64,000 nucleotides of DNA from Gammaproteobacteria bacterium UBA2675 (GTDB taxonomy: Bacteria; Pseudomonadota; Gammaproteobacteria; Pseudomonadales; Pseudohongiellaceae). Numbering within the stretch: the first letter of the stretch is position 1; every line of letters starts with the position of its first letter. Shown piece by piece: positions 44,029 through 53,261 of this stretch. Made by a program: the position numbers and the translations under genes. Below the pieces are notes generated by a model. The model was not told the origin of the DNA, did no database searches, and saw nothing but the letters and a program-made list of their open reading frames with translations. The stretch is from the NCBI GenBank assembly GCA_002354805.1, contig DEMH01000014.1, forward strand, positions 186,001 to 250,000, in the 5' to 3' direction.

Positions 44029-45525
44029 CTAACCCGGCTGGGAATTGTAAACTGCGCGGCGCCTTTGCTGCCGAGCGGAATGTATGTCGTGGCGAATGCG
44101 TTGAAAGCTCATCCAGGTCCCAGTCAGACATAACAGGGTCACGCCTGCCAGCAGAATAATCACCAGGATATCCCACAGCGGCCTGTCCTTCATGAACGCG
44201 AAGTCCAGGCGATGCAAACCCACTCTCAACCAGCGCGAAGTGCGACTGGTGTCGGTCATTACCCGCACGCTGGCGGACTCTGGCCCGATGTAAATGGCAG
44301 TGTTATCGGAATCAATCAGTTGCGCGCGCCAGACCGGCAACTCAATCGGGCTCTTGTGGGCGTAGTAATACGCGTCTTCCTCAGTCAGCAGCGTCAGTGA
44401 CTCCAGCGGCACTCCGGCAGCTGCAATACGCTGTCGAATAACACTTGCGGTCAGCGGCTCAGCGGGTCGTGCCGTGGCGTCAATTCGAAGTGACTGCTCA
44501 CCATCAGCGGTACCCACGAATGCATGCAGATCTCCTGCAAAAACACCTGACTGCAAGGCAACCATATCTTGCGGTAGCTCGCCCTGTTGCTGCGCCTGCG
44601 CTGCTGATCTGAGCAGATTGCGAACCTGCTGCCAGGACGCATCTCCCATAAAGTCCTGGCGGTAGGAGCTTCCGCCACCTGCAAGTGCGCCCCAGGGATT
44701 CATGGTCAGCAGCCCGCTGAACACCCAGGTGAGAGTCAGAATGCCAAATACCAGTCCCAGCATGTGATGCCAGTACCAGAGCCCCCTGTACGGGGATATC
44801 TGGCTTCTTGAATGAGCTCCAGCGTCACGTCTGGCGCGTCGGGTTCGCAGGCGGGCGATACCGACGTAGAGTCCGGTTGCGGTCAGAAAGGTACCCGCAA
44901 TCGACGTCCAGATGACAATCCCGGACCACAAGGCGCCGTTCTGACGCAGCACAATCGGGTACAGCCAGTGAGGTATCACGCCAAGCCAGGCCAGCACTCT
45001 CTCGCGCCGGGTGGTTTTCTGAAACACCTCGCCAGTGCCGCCGTTAATATAGATCTCGGTACCAGCGCTATCGCCCATCAACACGTGGTTAACCGGCCGG
45101 TTGCGACGCGCAGACTGGATAATCCACTGGTCCATCTCCAGCTCACCCTGCAAGCTCGGGTTGGCATCCTGAAGGTTGTTTCCTTCCGCCCAGAGACGCG
45201 CAACCTGCATGAGCTCGGCATCACCTAGCGGTGTAATGGGCTGGCCCGTGCGGAGATTGACAACGGCAGCCGGCGTCCGCATCACCGGATCATCCAGTAA
45301 CATCTCAATGCGGAAAGCTGGTGCCACACTGCTATCCACCGCCGCCAGAGCAGACAAGTCGCAGCACTCCTGCAGGTCCAGGGGAGCCAGACCCTGCAGG
45401 CGCTGCGCCCGGGTCTGCTCCGGGAAGGCCTGGTACATCATCACGAAACCTGACAGGCACCACAGGCTCATTAACAAGCCTACGGCAACTGCCAGGTAAC
45501 GGTGTGTGATCAGGATATATCGCAT
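44029..45525 (-). CDS. PepSY-associated TM-helix protein (iron-reductase-like, PiuB family)
   Basis: The 498-residue inner-membrane protein has four main hydrophobic segments (about residues 8-30, 200-225, 255-280 and 450-475) and PepSY-type periplasmic domains between them. Members accompany TonB receptors and are thought to reduce or process imported siderophore metal. It starts 2 bases after the receptor stop, so the two form a unit. Confidence 0.82.
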   Translation of the reverse strand: MRYILITHRYLAVAVGLLMSLWCLSGFVMMYQAFPEQTRAQRLQGLAPLDLQECCDLSALAAVDSSVAPAFRIEMLLDDPVMRTPAAVVNLRTGQPITPLGDAELMQVARLWAEGNNLQDANPSLQGELEMDQWIIQSARRNRPVNHVLMGDSAGTEIYINGGTGEVFQKTTRRERVLAWLGVIPHWLYPIVLRQNGALWSGIVIWTSIAGTFLTATGLYVGIARLRTRRARRDAGAHSRSQISPYRGLWYWHHMLGLVFGILTLTWVFSGLLTMNPWGALAGGGSSYRQDFMGDASWQQVRNLLRSAAQAQQQGELPQDMVALQSGVFAGDLHAFVGTADGEQSLRIDATARPAEPLTASVIRQRIAAAGVPLESLTLLTEEDAYYYAHKSPIELPVWRAQLIDSDNTAIYIGPESASVRVMTDTSRTSRWLRVGLHRLDFAFMKDRPLWDILVIILLAGVTLLCLTGTWMSFQRIRHDIHSARQQRRRAVYNSQPG

Positions 45526-45527
45526 GA

Positions 45528-47573
45528 TCAGAAGTTATAGCTGTAGTTCAGGTGCACTGTACGCGGAGGTGCCAGGCGTTGCCACAGGAAACGCTCGGAT
45601 GGGTTGGAGCCGGCCAGTTCTGCTGAGCCCAGACTGCTGGCATAGTCCTCATTCAGCAGATTTTCGAGTCGCAGGGTCAGGCGGTGCTGTTGGTCCCTGT
45701 CAAGATACAGGTGAGCGCCCATGTCGAGCACGTGGTTGTCACCATAGTACTGCAGCCCAAAACCATTCACATTGGACGATTTCCGACCAATGTATTTGAA
45801 GGCGACGTTGACACCAAAACGACCACTGGGAGCGCTGTAGGCCAAAGCACCCTTGTAGCTGCGCGGTGGACGATCCTGTATCTGCTGCCCGGTGCTGCGT
45901 ACTTCCTCCTGACTGAAGGTGTAGCTCAGGTCGTAGGACAATGTGCTGGTCAGCTCACCATTCAACAACAGCTCGGCGCCGCGAACTTCAACTTCCTCGC
46001 CAATATTAATGAAGGTGTTGTCAAACCCGGGGCCGGGACGGTTGGGCATGTCTGCCGGGATGGGCGCGCGCGTGATCAGATTGTCCACCGATCGATCCCA
46101 CATGGATACCTGCCAGCCTATTTCACGCTCTGCCAGGGTGAGCAAACCACCCACTGACGCGTTGATGGCAAAACTATCCTCAGGTGCCAGGTTGGGGTTG
46201 CCATGCGTACAGCCACTGCCACTGGGACAATGGATACGATACAGGTTCTCGGCACTCGGCAACATAAAGGACGTCCCTGTCATCCCCTTAACATAAAGGG
46301 TGTCCGTAAACTCGTACACACCGGTCACATTCCAGGTGTTGGAGCTGTTGCCGCCAGTCTCGTCGCGCCGGAAACCGGCAGAAAAACGTGCCCGGTCGCT
46401 CAGGTCATCGGTACTGCGCAGCTGAGTGAATACCGCATGAACATCTTCGCGCTGGCGAGCGATCAGCAGGTAGTCATCCTGACCGGTATAGGTCTGGAAG
46501 TCGTAGCCCACATGGTACTCCAGAAAACCTTCGGGTTTGAAAACAGCCGCAGCATTGACGCCCTTGTCCTCGTACCCCCAGTAGTCCGAGGGGTTGCCGG
46601 GCGTGTAATAGTCAGTATCCCAGCTGTGGTAATAGCTTTTCAGGAAAAACTGCGCTGTCTCGGAGGGCAGCCAGTCAAGTTTGGCACTGATGATGTTTTC
46701 AGTCCGGTCATTGATACTGACATTGCTCACATTCGGGTAGTCGATACGACCTTCAGTATGAATGCCGGTCACTGACAGGCTCAGATCGGGCGTGAAGTCG
46801 TAGCCGTACTTTACACCGGCACTGTCAACTTTGTAGCCGCGCTTGCGATAACGCGAGGTGGGCTGGTAGTTGTCGTAGATTTCATAACCATCGCTTTCAT
46901 CGCGCGATGCCCAGCCAACAAACTTGTGGTCACCGATGGCGCCACGACCATAGCCGTTAACGCGCATCAGGCCATCGCTGCCCGCACCCACGCTGATCTG
47001 TCCCTCCGGGGTTTCGGAAAAACCACGTGTCACGACATTGATCACACCCGCGATTGCCTGGGTGCCATACATCAGGCCGTGACTGCCCTTCAGCACTTCA
47101 GTGCGCTCGATCATGCTGGACGGAAGTGTGTCGGCCGGACTGGTTGAGTTGTACAGACGGTTGTTGATCCGCACGCCATCGACCGTCCAGAGAATGTCGC
47201 TGGACCGCGACCCCTGCATTGCCACGTTCACATAGCTGAATGCGCCAGCCTGCGTGGTCAGTAACAGGCCTGGCACCAGCATTTCCAATGCCTGGGCAAC
47301 ATCCACAAAACCGTGATTACGGATCTGCTGCTCCGTGACAATCTCCAGATCAGCACCATAGCGCGCCAGTTCCAGCGGCAGGGTGTTCTCGATACTGCGC
47401 TCGGTGATCAGCATCTCCTGAACCTGCAGCCCATCACTGTTCTGGGCCTGCGCGCTCAGACCAGGCAGCATTACGGCGCTCGTTATTGCGGCTCCGCAGA
47501 ACACCTGGTTAATGGTTTTGTGCAGCCTTGCAATGGGGAGAACGGTATGGTCTGTGATGAGTCTGATTTGCAT
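45528..47573 (-). CDS. TonB-dependent outer-membrane receptor
   Basis: The 681-residue protein begins with a signal peptide (ending LSAQAQ), then a TonB-box/plug domain (about residues 40-180, with EIVTEQQIRNHG and VDGVRINNRLYN), then a beta barrel that ends in an aromatic residue (NYSYNF). The substrate is probably a siderophore or other metal chelate. No Fur box was visible upstream. The ATG at 47573 follows GGGAAG. A palindrome with TTAAC repeats lies 100 bases upstream. Confidence 0.87.
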   Translation of the reverse strand: MQIRLITDHTVLPIARLHKTINQVFCGAAITSAVMLPGLSAQAQNSDGLQVQEMLITERSIENTLPLELARYGADLEIVTEQQIRNHGFVDVAQALEMLVPGLLLTTQAGAFSYVNVAMQGSRSSDILWTVDGVRINNRLYNSTSPADTLPSSMIERTEVLKGSHGLMYGTQAIAGVINVVTRGFSETPEGQISVGAGSDGLMRVNGYGRGAIGDHKFVGWASRDESDGYEIYDNYQPTSRYRKRGYKVDSAGVKYGYDFTPDLSLSVTGIHTEGRIDYPNVSNVSINDRTENIISAKLDWLPSETAQFFLKSYYHSWDTDYYTPGNPSDYWGYEDKGVNAAAVFKPEGFLEYHVGYDFQTYTGQDDYLLIARQREDVHAVFTQLRSTDDLSDRARFSAGFRRDETGGNSSNTWNVTGVYEFTDTLYVKGMTGTSFMLPSAENLYRIHCPSGSGCTHGNPNLAPEDSFAINASVGGLLTLAEREIGWQVSMWDRSVDNLITRAPIPADMPNRPGPGFDNTFINIGEEVEVRGAELLLNGELTSTLSYDLSYTFSQEEVRSTGQQIQDRPPRSYKGALAYSAPSGRFGVNVAFKYIGRKSSNVNGFGLQYYGDNHVLDMGAHLYLDRDQQHRLTLRLENLLNEDYASSLGSAELAGSNPSERFLWQRLAPPRTVHLNYSYNF

Positions 47574-47672
47574 GGAAACTTCCCTGATAGTCCTTAGTAA
47601 AGCGATCGCCGGACTATACGCGCGTGCGGGGCCGCAGGCACGCAGCAGGGAGTTGTGAAACTGTTTATTAAC

Positions 47673-47699
47673 CAGCGTTAACAAATATCGTTAACGCTG
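47673..47699. promoter_or_regulatory. Palindrome upstream of the TonB receptor gene
   Basis: CAGCGTTAAC, seven bases, then GTTAACGCTG form a perfect 10-bp inverted repeat, with a further TTAAC at 47668. It has no T tract, so it is more like an operator than a terminator. It lies between the end of the DASS transporter gene and the start of the receptor gene. The regulator is unknown. Confidence 0.45.
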
Positions 47700-47722
47700 A
47701 AAAATTATTTGAATATAAAAAC

Positions 47723-49306
47723 TTACTGCAGAAACTGAGCTGGCACCGTACTCAGGTCAATACCCCACAGGACTGGCACACCAAAGTAAACCATCAGCGT
47801 GATCAGCACGGTTGCAATCAGATTAAGCAGGAAGCCCACCTTCATCATTTCCACAATGCGGAGTTTTTCTGTGGCAAAAATAATGGCATTGGGCGGCGTA
47901 CCCACTGGCAGCATAAAGGCACAGTTAGCGGCCATTGCGCAGGGAATCATCAGTGCAAACGGGTGCACATTAAGTGCCAGCGCGAGACTGGCAACAACCG
48001 GCAGGATCATCGTAGCGGTTGCGGTATTGGAGGTGATTTCCGTCAGGAACAGAATCAGCAGTGCTGCTGTGGCAATCATGACGATCAGGTGTACACCGTC
48101 AAGCACGGTCAGTTGACTGCCCATCCAGTCTGAAAGGCCAGTTGAGCGGAAACCAGCCGCGATGGCCAGACCGCCACCGAACAACAGCAGAATACCCCAA
48201 GGTATCTCCCGACTGTCCTTCCACATCAGGACCCGGGAGCCAGCTTCAGAGCGCGACGGAATGACAAACAGCAGCACTGCTGCCATGACGGCAATCATGC
48301 CATCCCGGATTTCCGGGACCAGATCAGCCCAGATAAAGCCTCGACTGATCCACATAAAGGCGGCAAAAGCGAAAACAGCAGCCACGGCTTTTTCTTCAAA
48401 AGAAATAATGCCCAGCGCATCACGCTCCTGCTGAATCAATTGCCGTCCACCTGGCAGCGACTTGATATGCATGCGAAACGCAACCCGCCCCAGATAAACC
48501 CAGGTTATTACCAGCAGAACGATGACCATGGGCACACCGATAAGCATCCAGCCTGCAAAGCTGATCTCGACGCCAAACAGCTCACGCGCCTGTGCGGCGA
48601 GAATGATATTGGGCGGCGTGCCAATCAATGTACCCAGCCCGCCAATTGTGCCGGCGTAACCCACACCAAAGATGAGGGATTTCTCAAATACCGGAATATC
48701 TTCTTCGCCAGGCTTGCCGCGCAATGTATGGGCGACCTGGGCCGTAATCGCCAGCGCCATCGGCACCATCATCATCACCGACGCCGTGTTGGATACCCAC
48801 ATGGATAGAAACGCTGTGGCCAGCATGAAGCCCAGCAGAATACGCTGCGTACTGGTGCCAACGTAGGCGATGATAGCCAGCGCCATCCGTTTGTGCAGAT
48901 TCCACTTTTCCATGGCGGTGGCTATAAAAAAACCGCCAAGAAAAAGAAAAATAATGTCGTCGCCATAAGCAGAGGTCACTGTGGCATTGTCGACGGCACC
49001 AGTAACGGGCAGCAGCAGAATCGGCAGTAATGAGGTTGCGGGTATTGGTATGGCCTCAGTGATCCACCACGTTGCGATCCACAGTGTCACGCCCAGCACG
49101 GCCTTGGCCTCGTAACTCAAACCCTCTGGCGCGAAAAACAGCATGACCAGCAGAAACAGTATAGGCCCCAGCAGCAGCCCGACCAATTGCGAGCGGGAAT
49201 ATGCCCGCGGTGTGGCGGCTTCTGGCGGTTTCCCCTGCAAGGCACCCTTGGTCTGGTGGTGGGACGCCCAAAGGCGTTGCCAAAGCGCGCTGATCGGGTT
49301 GCTCAT
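47723..49306 (-). CDS. SLC13/DASS family sodium-coupled carboxylate transporter
   Basis: The 527-residue inner-membrane protein has about 11 hydrophobic segments. The SLC13/DASS signatures are ITSNTATATMILPV and the earlier VSNTASVMMMVPMALAI (both SNT motifs). The substrate is likely a dicarboxylate or sulfate. The start at 49306 gives MSNPISALWQRLW; an ATG at 49366 would add 20 residues. Confidence 0.9.
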   Translation of the reverse strand: MSNPISALWQRLWASHHQTKGALQGKPPEAATPRAYSRSQLVGLLLGPILFLLVMLFFAPEGLSYEAKAVLGVTLWIATWWITEAIPIPATSLLPILLLPVTGAVDNATVTSAYGDDIIFLFLGGFFIATAMEKWNLHKRMALAIIAYVGTSTQRILLGFMLATAFLSMWVSNTASVMMMVPMALAITAQVAHTLRGKPGEEDIPVFEKSLIFGVGYAGTIGGLGTLIGTPPNIILAAQARELFGVEISFAGWMLIGVPMVIVLLVITWVYLGRVAFRMHIKSLPGGRQLIQQERDALGIISFEEKAVAAVFAFAAFMWISRGFIWADLVPEIRDGMIAVMAAVLLFVIPSRSEAGSRVLMWKDSREIPWGILLLFGGGLAIAAGFRSTGLSDWMGSQLTVLDGVHLIVMIATAALLILFLTEITSNTATATMILPVVASLALALNVHPFALMIPCAMAANCAFMLPVGTPPNAIIFATEKLRIVEMMKVGFLLNLIATVLITLMVYFGVPVLWGIDLSTVPAQFLQ

Positions 49307-49402
49307 AGCGGTAGGTGACCTCAATGTCTTTTCATTATTGAGCGCCAAGCCTAAATAGAGCATCACTAAATGTAAAGGCAGTTACGTCAGTGCATAAAAA
49401 AA

Positions 49403-49432
49403 CAGGCTTTTCGGTATGAGCCGAAAAGCCTG
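49403..49432 (-). terminator. Rho-independent terminator
   Basis: A 12-bp stem (CAGGCTTTTCGG with CCGAAAAGCCTG) has a 6-base loop, and on the minus strand is followed by seven T. It probably ends the transcript of the TPR lipoprotein gene, whose stop lies 150 bases to the right. The bases between show no gene. Confidence 0.85.
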
Positions 49433-49583
49433 GTAGTGGTAGGCGGGGAGAATTCCACAAATAACACAAGGGATATCAAGTTGAACAAAAAGAACCGATT
49501 GCAGGACCAACCTTGGCATTCGCTTCTGATGCGTACTTTAGCGATGTGGTGTGACAGTATGATGAAGCGAGCTCTGAAAAAAC

Positions 49584-50360
49584 TCAGCTGTTGCCGGTCC
49601 TGACCAGCCTCACAGTAGCCTGATCGCCAATCTCGATGTCACCGCGTACGCGGTAGTCGATCAGGGCCGCCTGCATTTGCGCGTAAATCCAGCGGCCCAG
49701 TTCGTCGTTGGGTGCCGTGATTAAGACAAATGCCTGAGTTTCATAAACAGTGCGTGCCAGCTGTTGCAACTGGTCGACCATAGATTCATTACGGGCATAA
49801 AGAGCGCGTCCATCAAGAGTGTGAACGCTGTGGGTCCGCTCCCTCTCGGCCGCCAGATTATTGTGGGCAGCGACGATTCCTTCATAGTCCGGATCGACCT
49901 GCGCGGCGCGGCGCAGATAGGTCTCGGCGTTGTCGAACTGCCCCTGCCGCGAGGACAGCTCGGCGAGTTGCAAATAACGACGGACAATATCCTGCATACC
50001 TTCAAGCGCAACGTTATTACCCGGATCCAGCGCCAGAGCGCGACTGAAGTAGCGATAGGCGCTATCCTCTGGCGGCGTCAGCAGTCTGTCGGCTCGCAAG
50101 GCTCGCATGCCGCTGTACAGAATATCAGAGACCATCCGACGGTGGCGTTCTTCTTCATCAAGCAGTGATGTAACTGTACTCTGGTCCTCAGCTGGTGGTT
50201 CGACAACTGGTTCTTCCACCGGCGTGGCTGGCTGAGGTTGCTGCACGGTGCAGGCAGCCAGGCCAGTCAAAAAAACCAGACCAGCCAGACCTTGTCTTGC
50301 AAATTTGCCCATTGAGCGTGGGCCAGCTTGCGACAGGAAACTAAAGGGCATGTAATACAT
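49584..50360 (-). CDS. TPR lipoprotein of unknown function
   Basis: The 258-residue protein has a lipobox (LTGLAAC) and a proline/glutamate-rich linker (TPVEEPVVEPPAEDQ). Tetratricopeptide repeats follow (about residues 95-175, SAYRYFSRALALDPGNNVA and NAETYLRRAAQVDPDYEGI), then an OmpA- or PilO-like short end. It is an envelope lipoprotein. The ATG at 50312 may be the real start. I propose no specific function. Confidence 0.75.
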   Translation of the reverse strand: MYYMPFSFLSQAGPRSMGKFARQGLAGLVFLTGLAACTVQQPQPATPVEEPVVEPPAEDQSTVTSLLDEEERHRRMVSDILYSGMRALRADRLLTPPEDSAYRYFSRALALDPGNNVALEGMQDIVRRYLQLAELSSRQGQFDNAETYLRRAAQVDPDYEGIVAAHNNLAAERERTHSVHTLDGRALYARNESMVDQLQQLARTVYETQAFVLITAPNDELGRWIYAQMQAALIDYRVRGDIEIGDQATVRLVRTGNS

Positions 50361-50392
50361 GATGACTTCACAGAGGGGATTTGATTGCTGAA

Positions 50393-51640
50393 TTAAACTA
50401 TGTCACTAAACGCGAAAAACCGCAATGTGTCGCCAATCGCGAGGGTCTTGCCCGCGGGCACTACAGCGAGCCCATCAGCGGCATGAATCGAGCTCAAAAC
50501 CCCGGAGCTCTGATCAGCAAGCGGCCCTGCCCACACCTGTCCATCGTTCTCCCGGCACCTCACCCGCAGATACTCCTCACGTTCGCTGGCAACCGGGCGC
50601 TCGAAATCGGCACGGACTGGCCAGGATGTTGCCAGCGGTCTTGCAGCCCCCATCCATGCCAATAATGCTGGTCGCACCAGCAGAACAAAAGTCACAAAGG
50701 CAGACACCGGATTGCCAGGCAACCCAAAAAACAGCGTGCGCTGCAGATGACCAAAGGCAAAAGGTTTGCCGGGTTTCAGTGCCAGCTTCCAGATATCCAG
50801 ACCGCCTTCCGTCTGCAGCGCGCTGCGCACGTGATCCTCTTCACCGGCAGAGACACCACCGGTGCTGATGATACAGTCGCAGGACTGCGCCAGCTCGCGT
50901 AGCACACTCTGAGTCTCCGCCAGCGTGTCAGCCACATGCCTGACCTCAATCGGCACGATACCCAGTCCGCTTAACAAGGCCTGTAAGGTCACCGCATTGC
51001 TGTTGTAGATCTGTCCAGGCGCCAGGCTCTGACCAGGCGCAACCAGTTCATCACCTGTCGTCAGGATGGCCACTCTGGGCAGACTACCGACCGTAAGCTG
51101 CGAAACCCCGGTTGACGCCAGCATCCCAAGATCGGCTGCCTGCAGACGGTAGCCACTGGGGAACAGCTGGCTGCCTTTCTGTATATCCGTGCCACGGCGC
51201 CTGACATTGGCCCCGGCCGCTGGAGTCTCCAGAACACGGACGGAGTATGCGCCGCTGCCAGAGTCAACCGTCTCACAATTTTCCTGCATGACTACGGCAT
51301 CTGCACCTTGCGGCACGGGAGCACCGGTAAAAATACGGGCGGCACTGCCCGGCTCCAGCGGCTTCGGTGAGCTGCCGGCGGTAATACGTTGACTGACCGG
51401 AAGCACGGGCTCGCCGGCCAGTTCGCTGACATTAATGGCGTAACCGTCCATGGCACTATTGTCCCAGGGAGGAACGTCAACCGCTGCGATGACTTCCTCT
51501 GCGAGGATGCGACCCAGCGCCTCAGATAAGGGGAGTGTCTCGGATGTGCAGCGATTGCGAACCACCTGCAGAAGATGCTCTCTGGCCTGTTCGACGGGCT
51601 TCAGTGTTGTAGCTGATCTGTGCTGGCTGGGCTGGACCAT
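50393..51640 (-). CDS. moeA: Molybdopterin molybdotransferase MoeA
   Basis: The 415-residue protein inserts molybdate into molybdopterin-AMP. Typical blocks are PPWDNSAMDGYAI, IFTGAPVPQGADAVVMQE, ILTTGDEL and FGLPGNPVSAFVTF. The ATG at 51640 overlaps the stop of the upstream reductase gene (TAATG). With modEABC nearby this gives a local supply route for the molybdenum cofactor. Confidence 0.94.
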   Translation of the reverse strand: MVQPSQHRSATTLKPVEQAREHLLQVVRNRCTSETLPLSEALGRILAEEVIAAVDVPPWDNSAMDGYAINVSELAGEPVLPVSQRITAGSSPKPLEPGSAARIFTGAPVPQGADAVVMQENCETVDSGSGAYSVRVLETPAAGANVRRRGTDIQKGSQLFPSGYRLQAADLGMLASTGVSQLTVGSLPRVAILTTGDELVAPGQSLAPGQIYNSNAVTLQALLSGLGIVPIEVRHVADTLAETQSVLRELAQSCDCIISTGGVSAGEEDHVRSALQTEGGLDIWKLALKPGKPFAFGHLQRTLFFGLPGNPVSAFVTFVLLVRPALLAWMGAARPLATSWPVRADFERPVASEREEYLRVRCRENDGQVWAGPLADQSSGVLSSIHAADGLAVVPAGKTLAIGDTLRFFAFSDIV

Positions 51641-52542
51641 TACGCGGGCTGCCCTTTGTACCAGGACTTGACCAGCTTTTGCAGACTTCCCTGCCATGGC
51701 CTCTGCTTGATACCAAAGGTTTCGAAAATTTTCTTGGTGGCCAGCGTGTTATTGGCGATATGTGGCACTTCTACACGAACCAAATTGATATTGAGATGGT
51801 CCAGCAGCGCGTAAACGCGTTCATCATGTTGTGCGGCAAACTTGACCAGATGCTGCACAAACTCGCTCTCGCGAAGTGGTTCCAGCGCCGCATAATGATA
51901 TACACCCCACACATCAGCGTGACAGTCCACCTGCAGAGCAATCGCAAGAATTACGCGAGCCAGATCCTCAACAGGTGTCGGTGACAGTTTGCGCCGCATG
52001 ACCCGGACGTTGCCGTCACCGTCACGCAATTCATTCAGCCAGCGCCGCAGGTCCTGATCCTGACCGGGACCAAACAGCCAGCCAGAACGAATGATGATGT
52101 GCTGCTTGAGGTTTTTCTGGACTGCCTGCTCACCCGCAAACGCCGCTGCGCCGTAAACGCTCACCGGCCCCGGGGTATCCTGCTCATTATAGGCAAGTTT
52201 CTTGTCACCACCGAACACCTGCGCAGTGGACAGATGGATCATGGGGATGTGCAGATGGTCACAAACCTGCGACAACAGGTCCGCCAGCTGGTGGTTCTGT
52301 TTATCTGTTTCGTCGGGAGCTGATTCAGCCAGCTGAAGAGCATCCTGGCGACCTGCAGCATAAGCTGTCAGATTGATTACCTGACCTGCCCCGGCATGGG
52401 TGACGACCCGCGCAGCGCCGACCGGGTCGTCTACATTGACACTATGTTGTTCCGCCGCTACCCATTGAACCTGGCGTTCATCAAACAGCCGGCACAATTC
52501 CTGTCCGATGCCGCTACTCGCCCCGAGAATTAAGACCTTCAC
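51640..52542 (-). CDS. RmlD-like NAD(P)-dependent sugar-nucleotide reductase
   Basis: The 300-residue SDR has a Rossmann start (VLILGASSGIGQELCRLF) and a Thr/Ser-x-Tyr block near residues 125-160 (VFGGDKKLAYNEQDTPGPVSVYG). This pattern resembles dTDP-4-dehydrorhamnose reductase. No other rhamnose genes are present, so the substrate may differ. It is coupled to moeA by the overlap. Confidence 0.75.
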   Translation of the reverse strand: MKVLILGASSGIGQELCRLFDERQVQWVAAEQHSVNVDDPVGAARVVTHAGAGQVINLTAYAAGRQDALQLAESAPDETDKQNHQLADLLSQVCDHLHIPMIHLSTAQVFGGDKKLAYNEQDTPGPVSVYGAAAFAGEQAVQKNLKQHIIIRSGWLFGPGQDQDLRRWLNELRDGDGNVRVMRRKLSPTPVEDLARVILAIALQVDCHADVWGVYHYAALEPLRESEFVQHLVKFAAQHDERVYALLDHLNINLVRVEVPHIANNTLATKKIFETFGIKQRPWQGSLQKLVKSWYKGQPA

Positions 52543-52570
52543 CGACTGAACTCACTCTCCGCCCAAAGGA

Positions 52571-53062
52571 TCAAAAAGGAATGTCGTCGTCAAAATTATC
52601 GAAGTCTGCTGGTCGCGAACCGCCCGATGCAGCCTGACCGCCACTGCGTTGCGCCGGGCCACCGTGGGACGGCGCGTCCTGGTTCATGTCCTGGCCAAAC
52701 CGGTCGTCACTGCCACTGGATGCACCGCGCGAATCCAGCATCTGCATCTCATTGGCAACGATTTCAGTTGCATAACGGGTAATGCCGTCCTGCTCCCATG
52801 AGCGGGTGCGCAGACTGCCCTCGATATAAAGCTTGCTGCCCTTGCGGACGTATTCATTGACGATTTCAGCCAGACGGTTGAAGAACACAATACGATGCCA
52901 TTCCGTCCTTTCCTGCTGCTGCCCGGTATTTTTATCCTTCCAGGTTTCGCTGGTTGCCAGGGTCACATTGGTAACCGCGCCACCGCTTGGCATATAGCGG
53001 GTTTCGGGATCCTTGCCTACATTACCTACCAGAATTACTTTATTGATGCCGCGACTTGCCAC
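52571..53062 (-). CDS. ssb: Single-stranded DNA-binding protein
   Basis: The 163-residue protein has an OB fold at residues 1-110 (NKVILVGNVGKDPETRYMPSG) and a Gly/Gln-rich linker. The acidic tail FDDDIPF recruits repair and replication partners. It is divergent from uvrA, the usual order. I found no LexA box in the gap. Confidence 0.97.
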   Translation of the reverse strand: MASRGINKVILVGNVGKDPETRYMPSGGAVTNVTLATSETWKDKNTGQQQERTEWHRIVFFNRLAEIVNEYVRKGSKLYIEGSLRTRSWEQDGITRYATEIVANEMQMLDSRGASSGSDDRFGQDMNQDAPSHGGPAQRSGGQAASGGSRPADFDNFDDDIPF

Positions 53063-53261
53063 CTTTGCTAATCCTCCCGTGCCCCTGGCGTCTTCTGCCG
53101 GTCTTTTATCAGACTGAAGATAAATTCGTTACGTTCCGAATAAGCATAGCATGATTCCCACGGCTGCGCCGACAGCAGATTTACCGCCAGCGCCCTTTGC
53201 GCTAAGACAGGGATTTGACCATAATGGGCTGTTGTATTGCCATTGGAGCTGCAGGATCAGC

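Noticed and set aside
49307..49340. AATAATGAAAAG before the DASS transporter gene as a CA motif
   Set aside because: It departs from AANAANAA at the last positions and lies far from the ribosome binding site.
49433..49583. Possible RNA gene in the gap between the terminator and the TPR lipoprotein gene
   Set aside because: No tRNA-like arm pattern or promoter was visible; it is explained as a 3' untranslated stretch.
53063..53261. LexA (SOS) box between ssb and uvrA
   Set aside because: No CTG-N10-CAG with acceptable centre was found in the gap.
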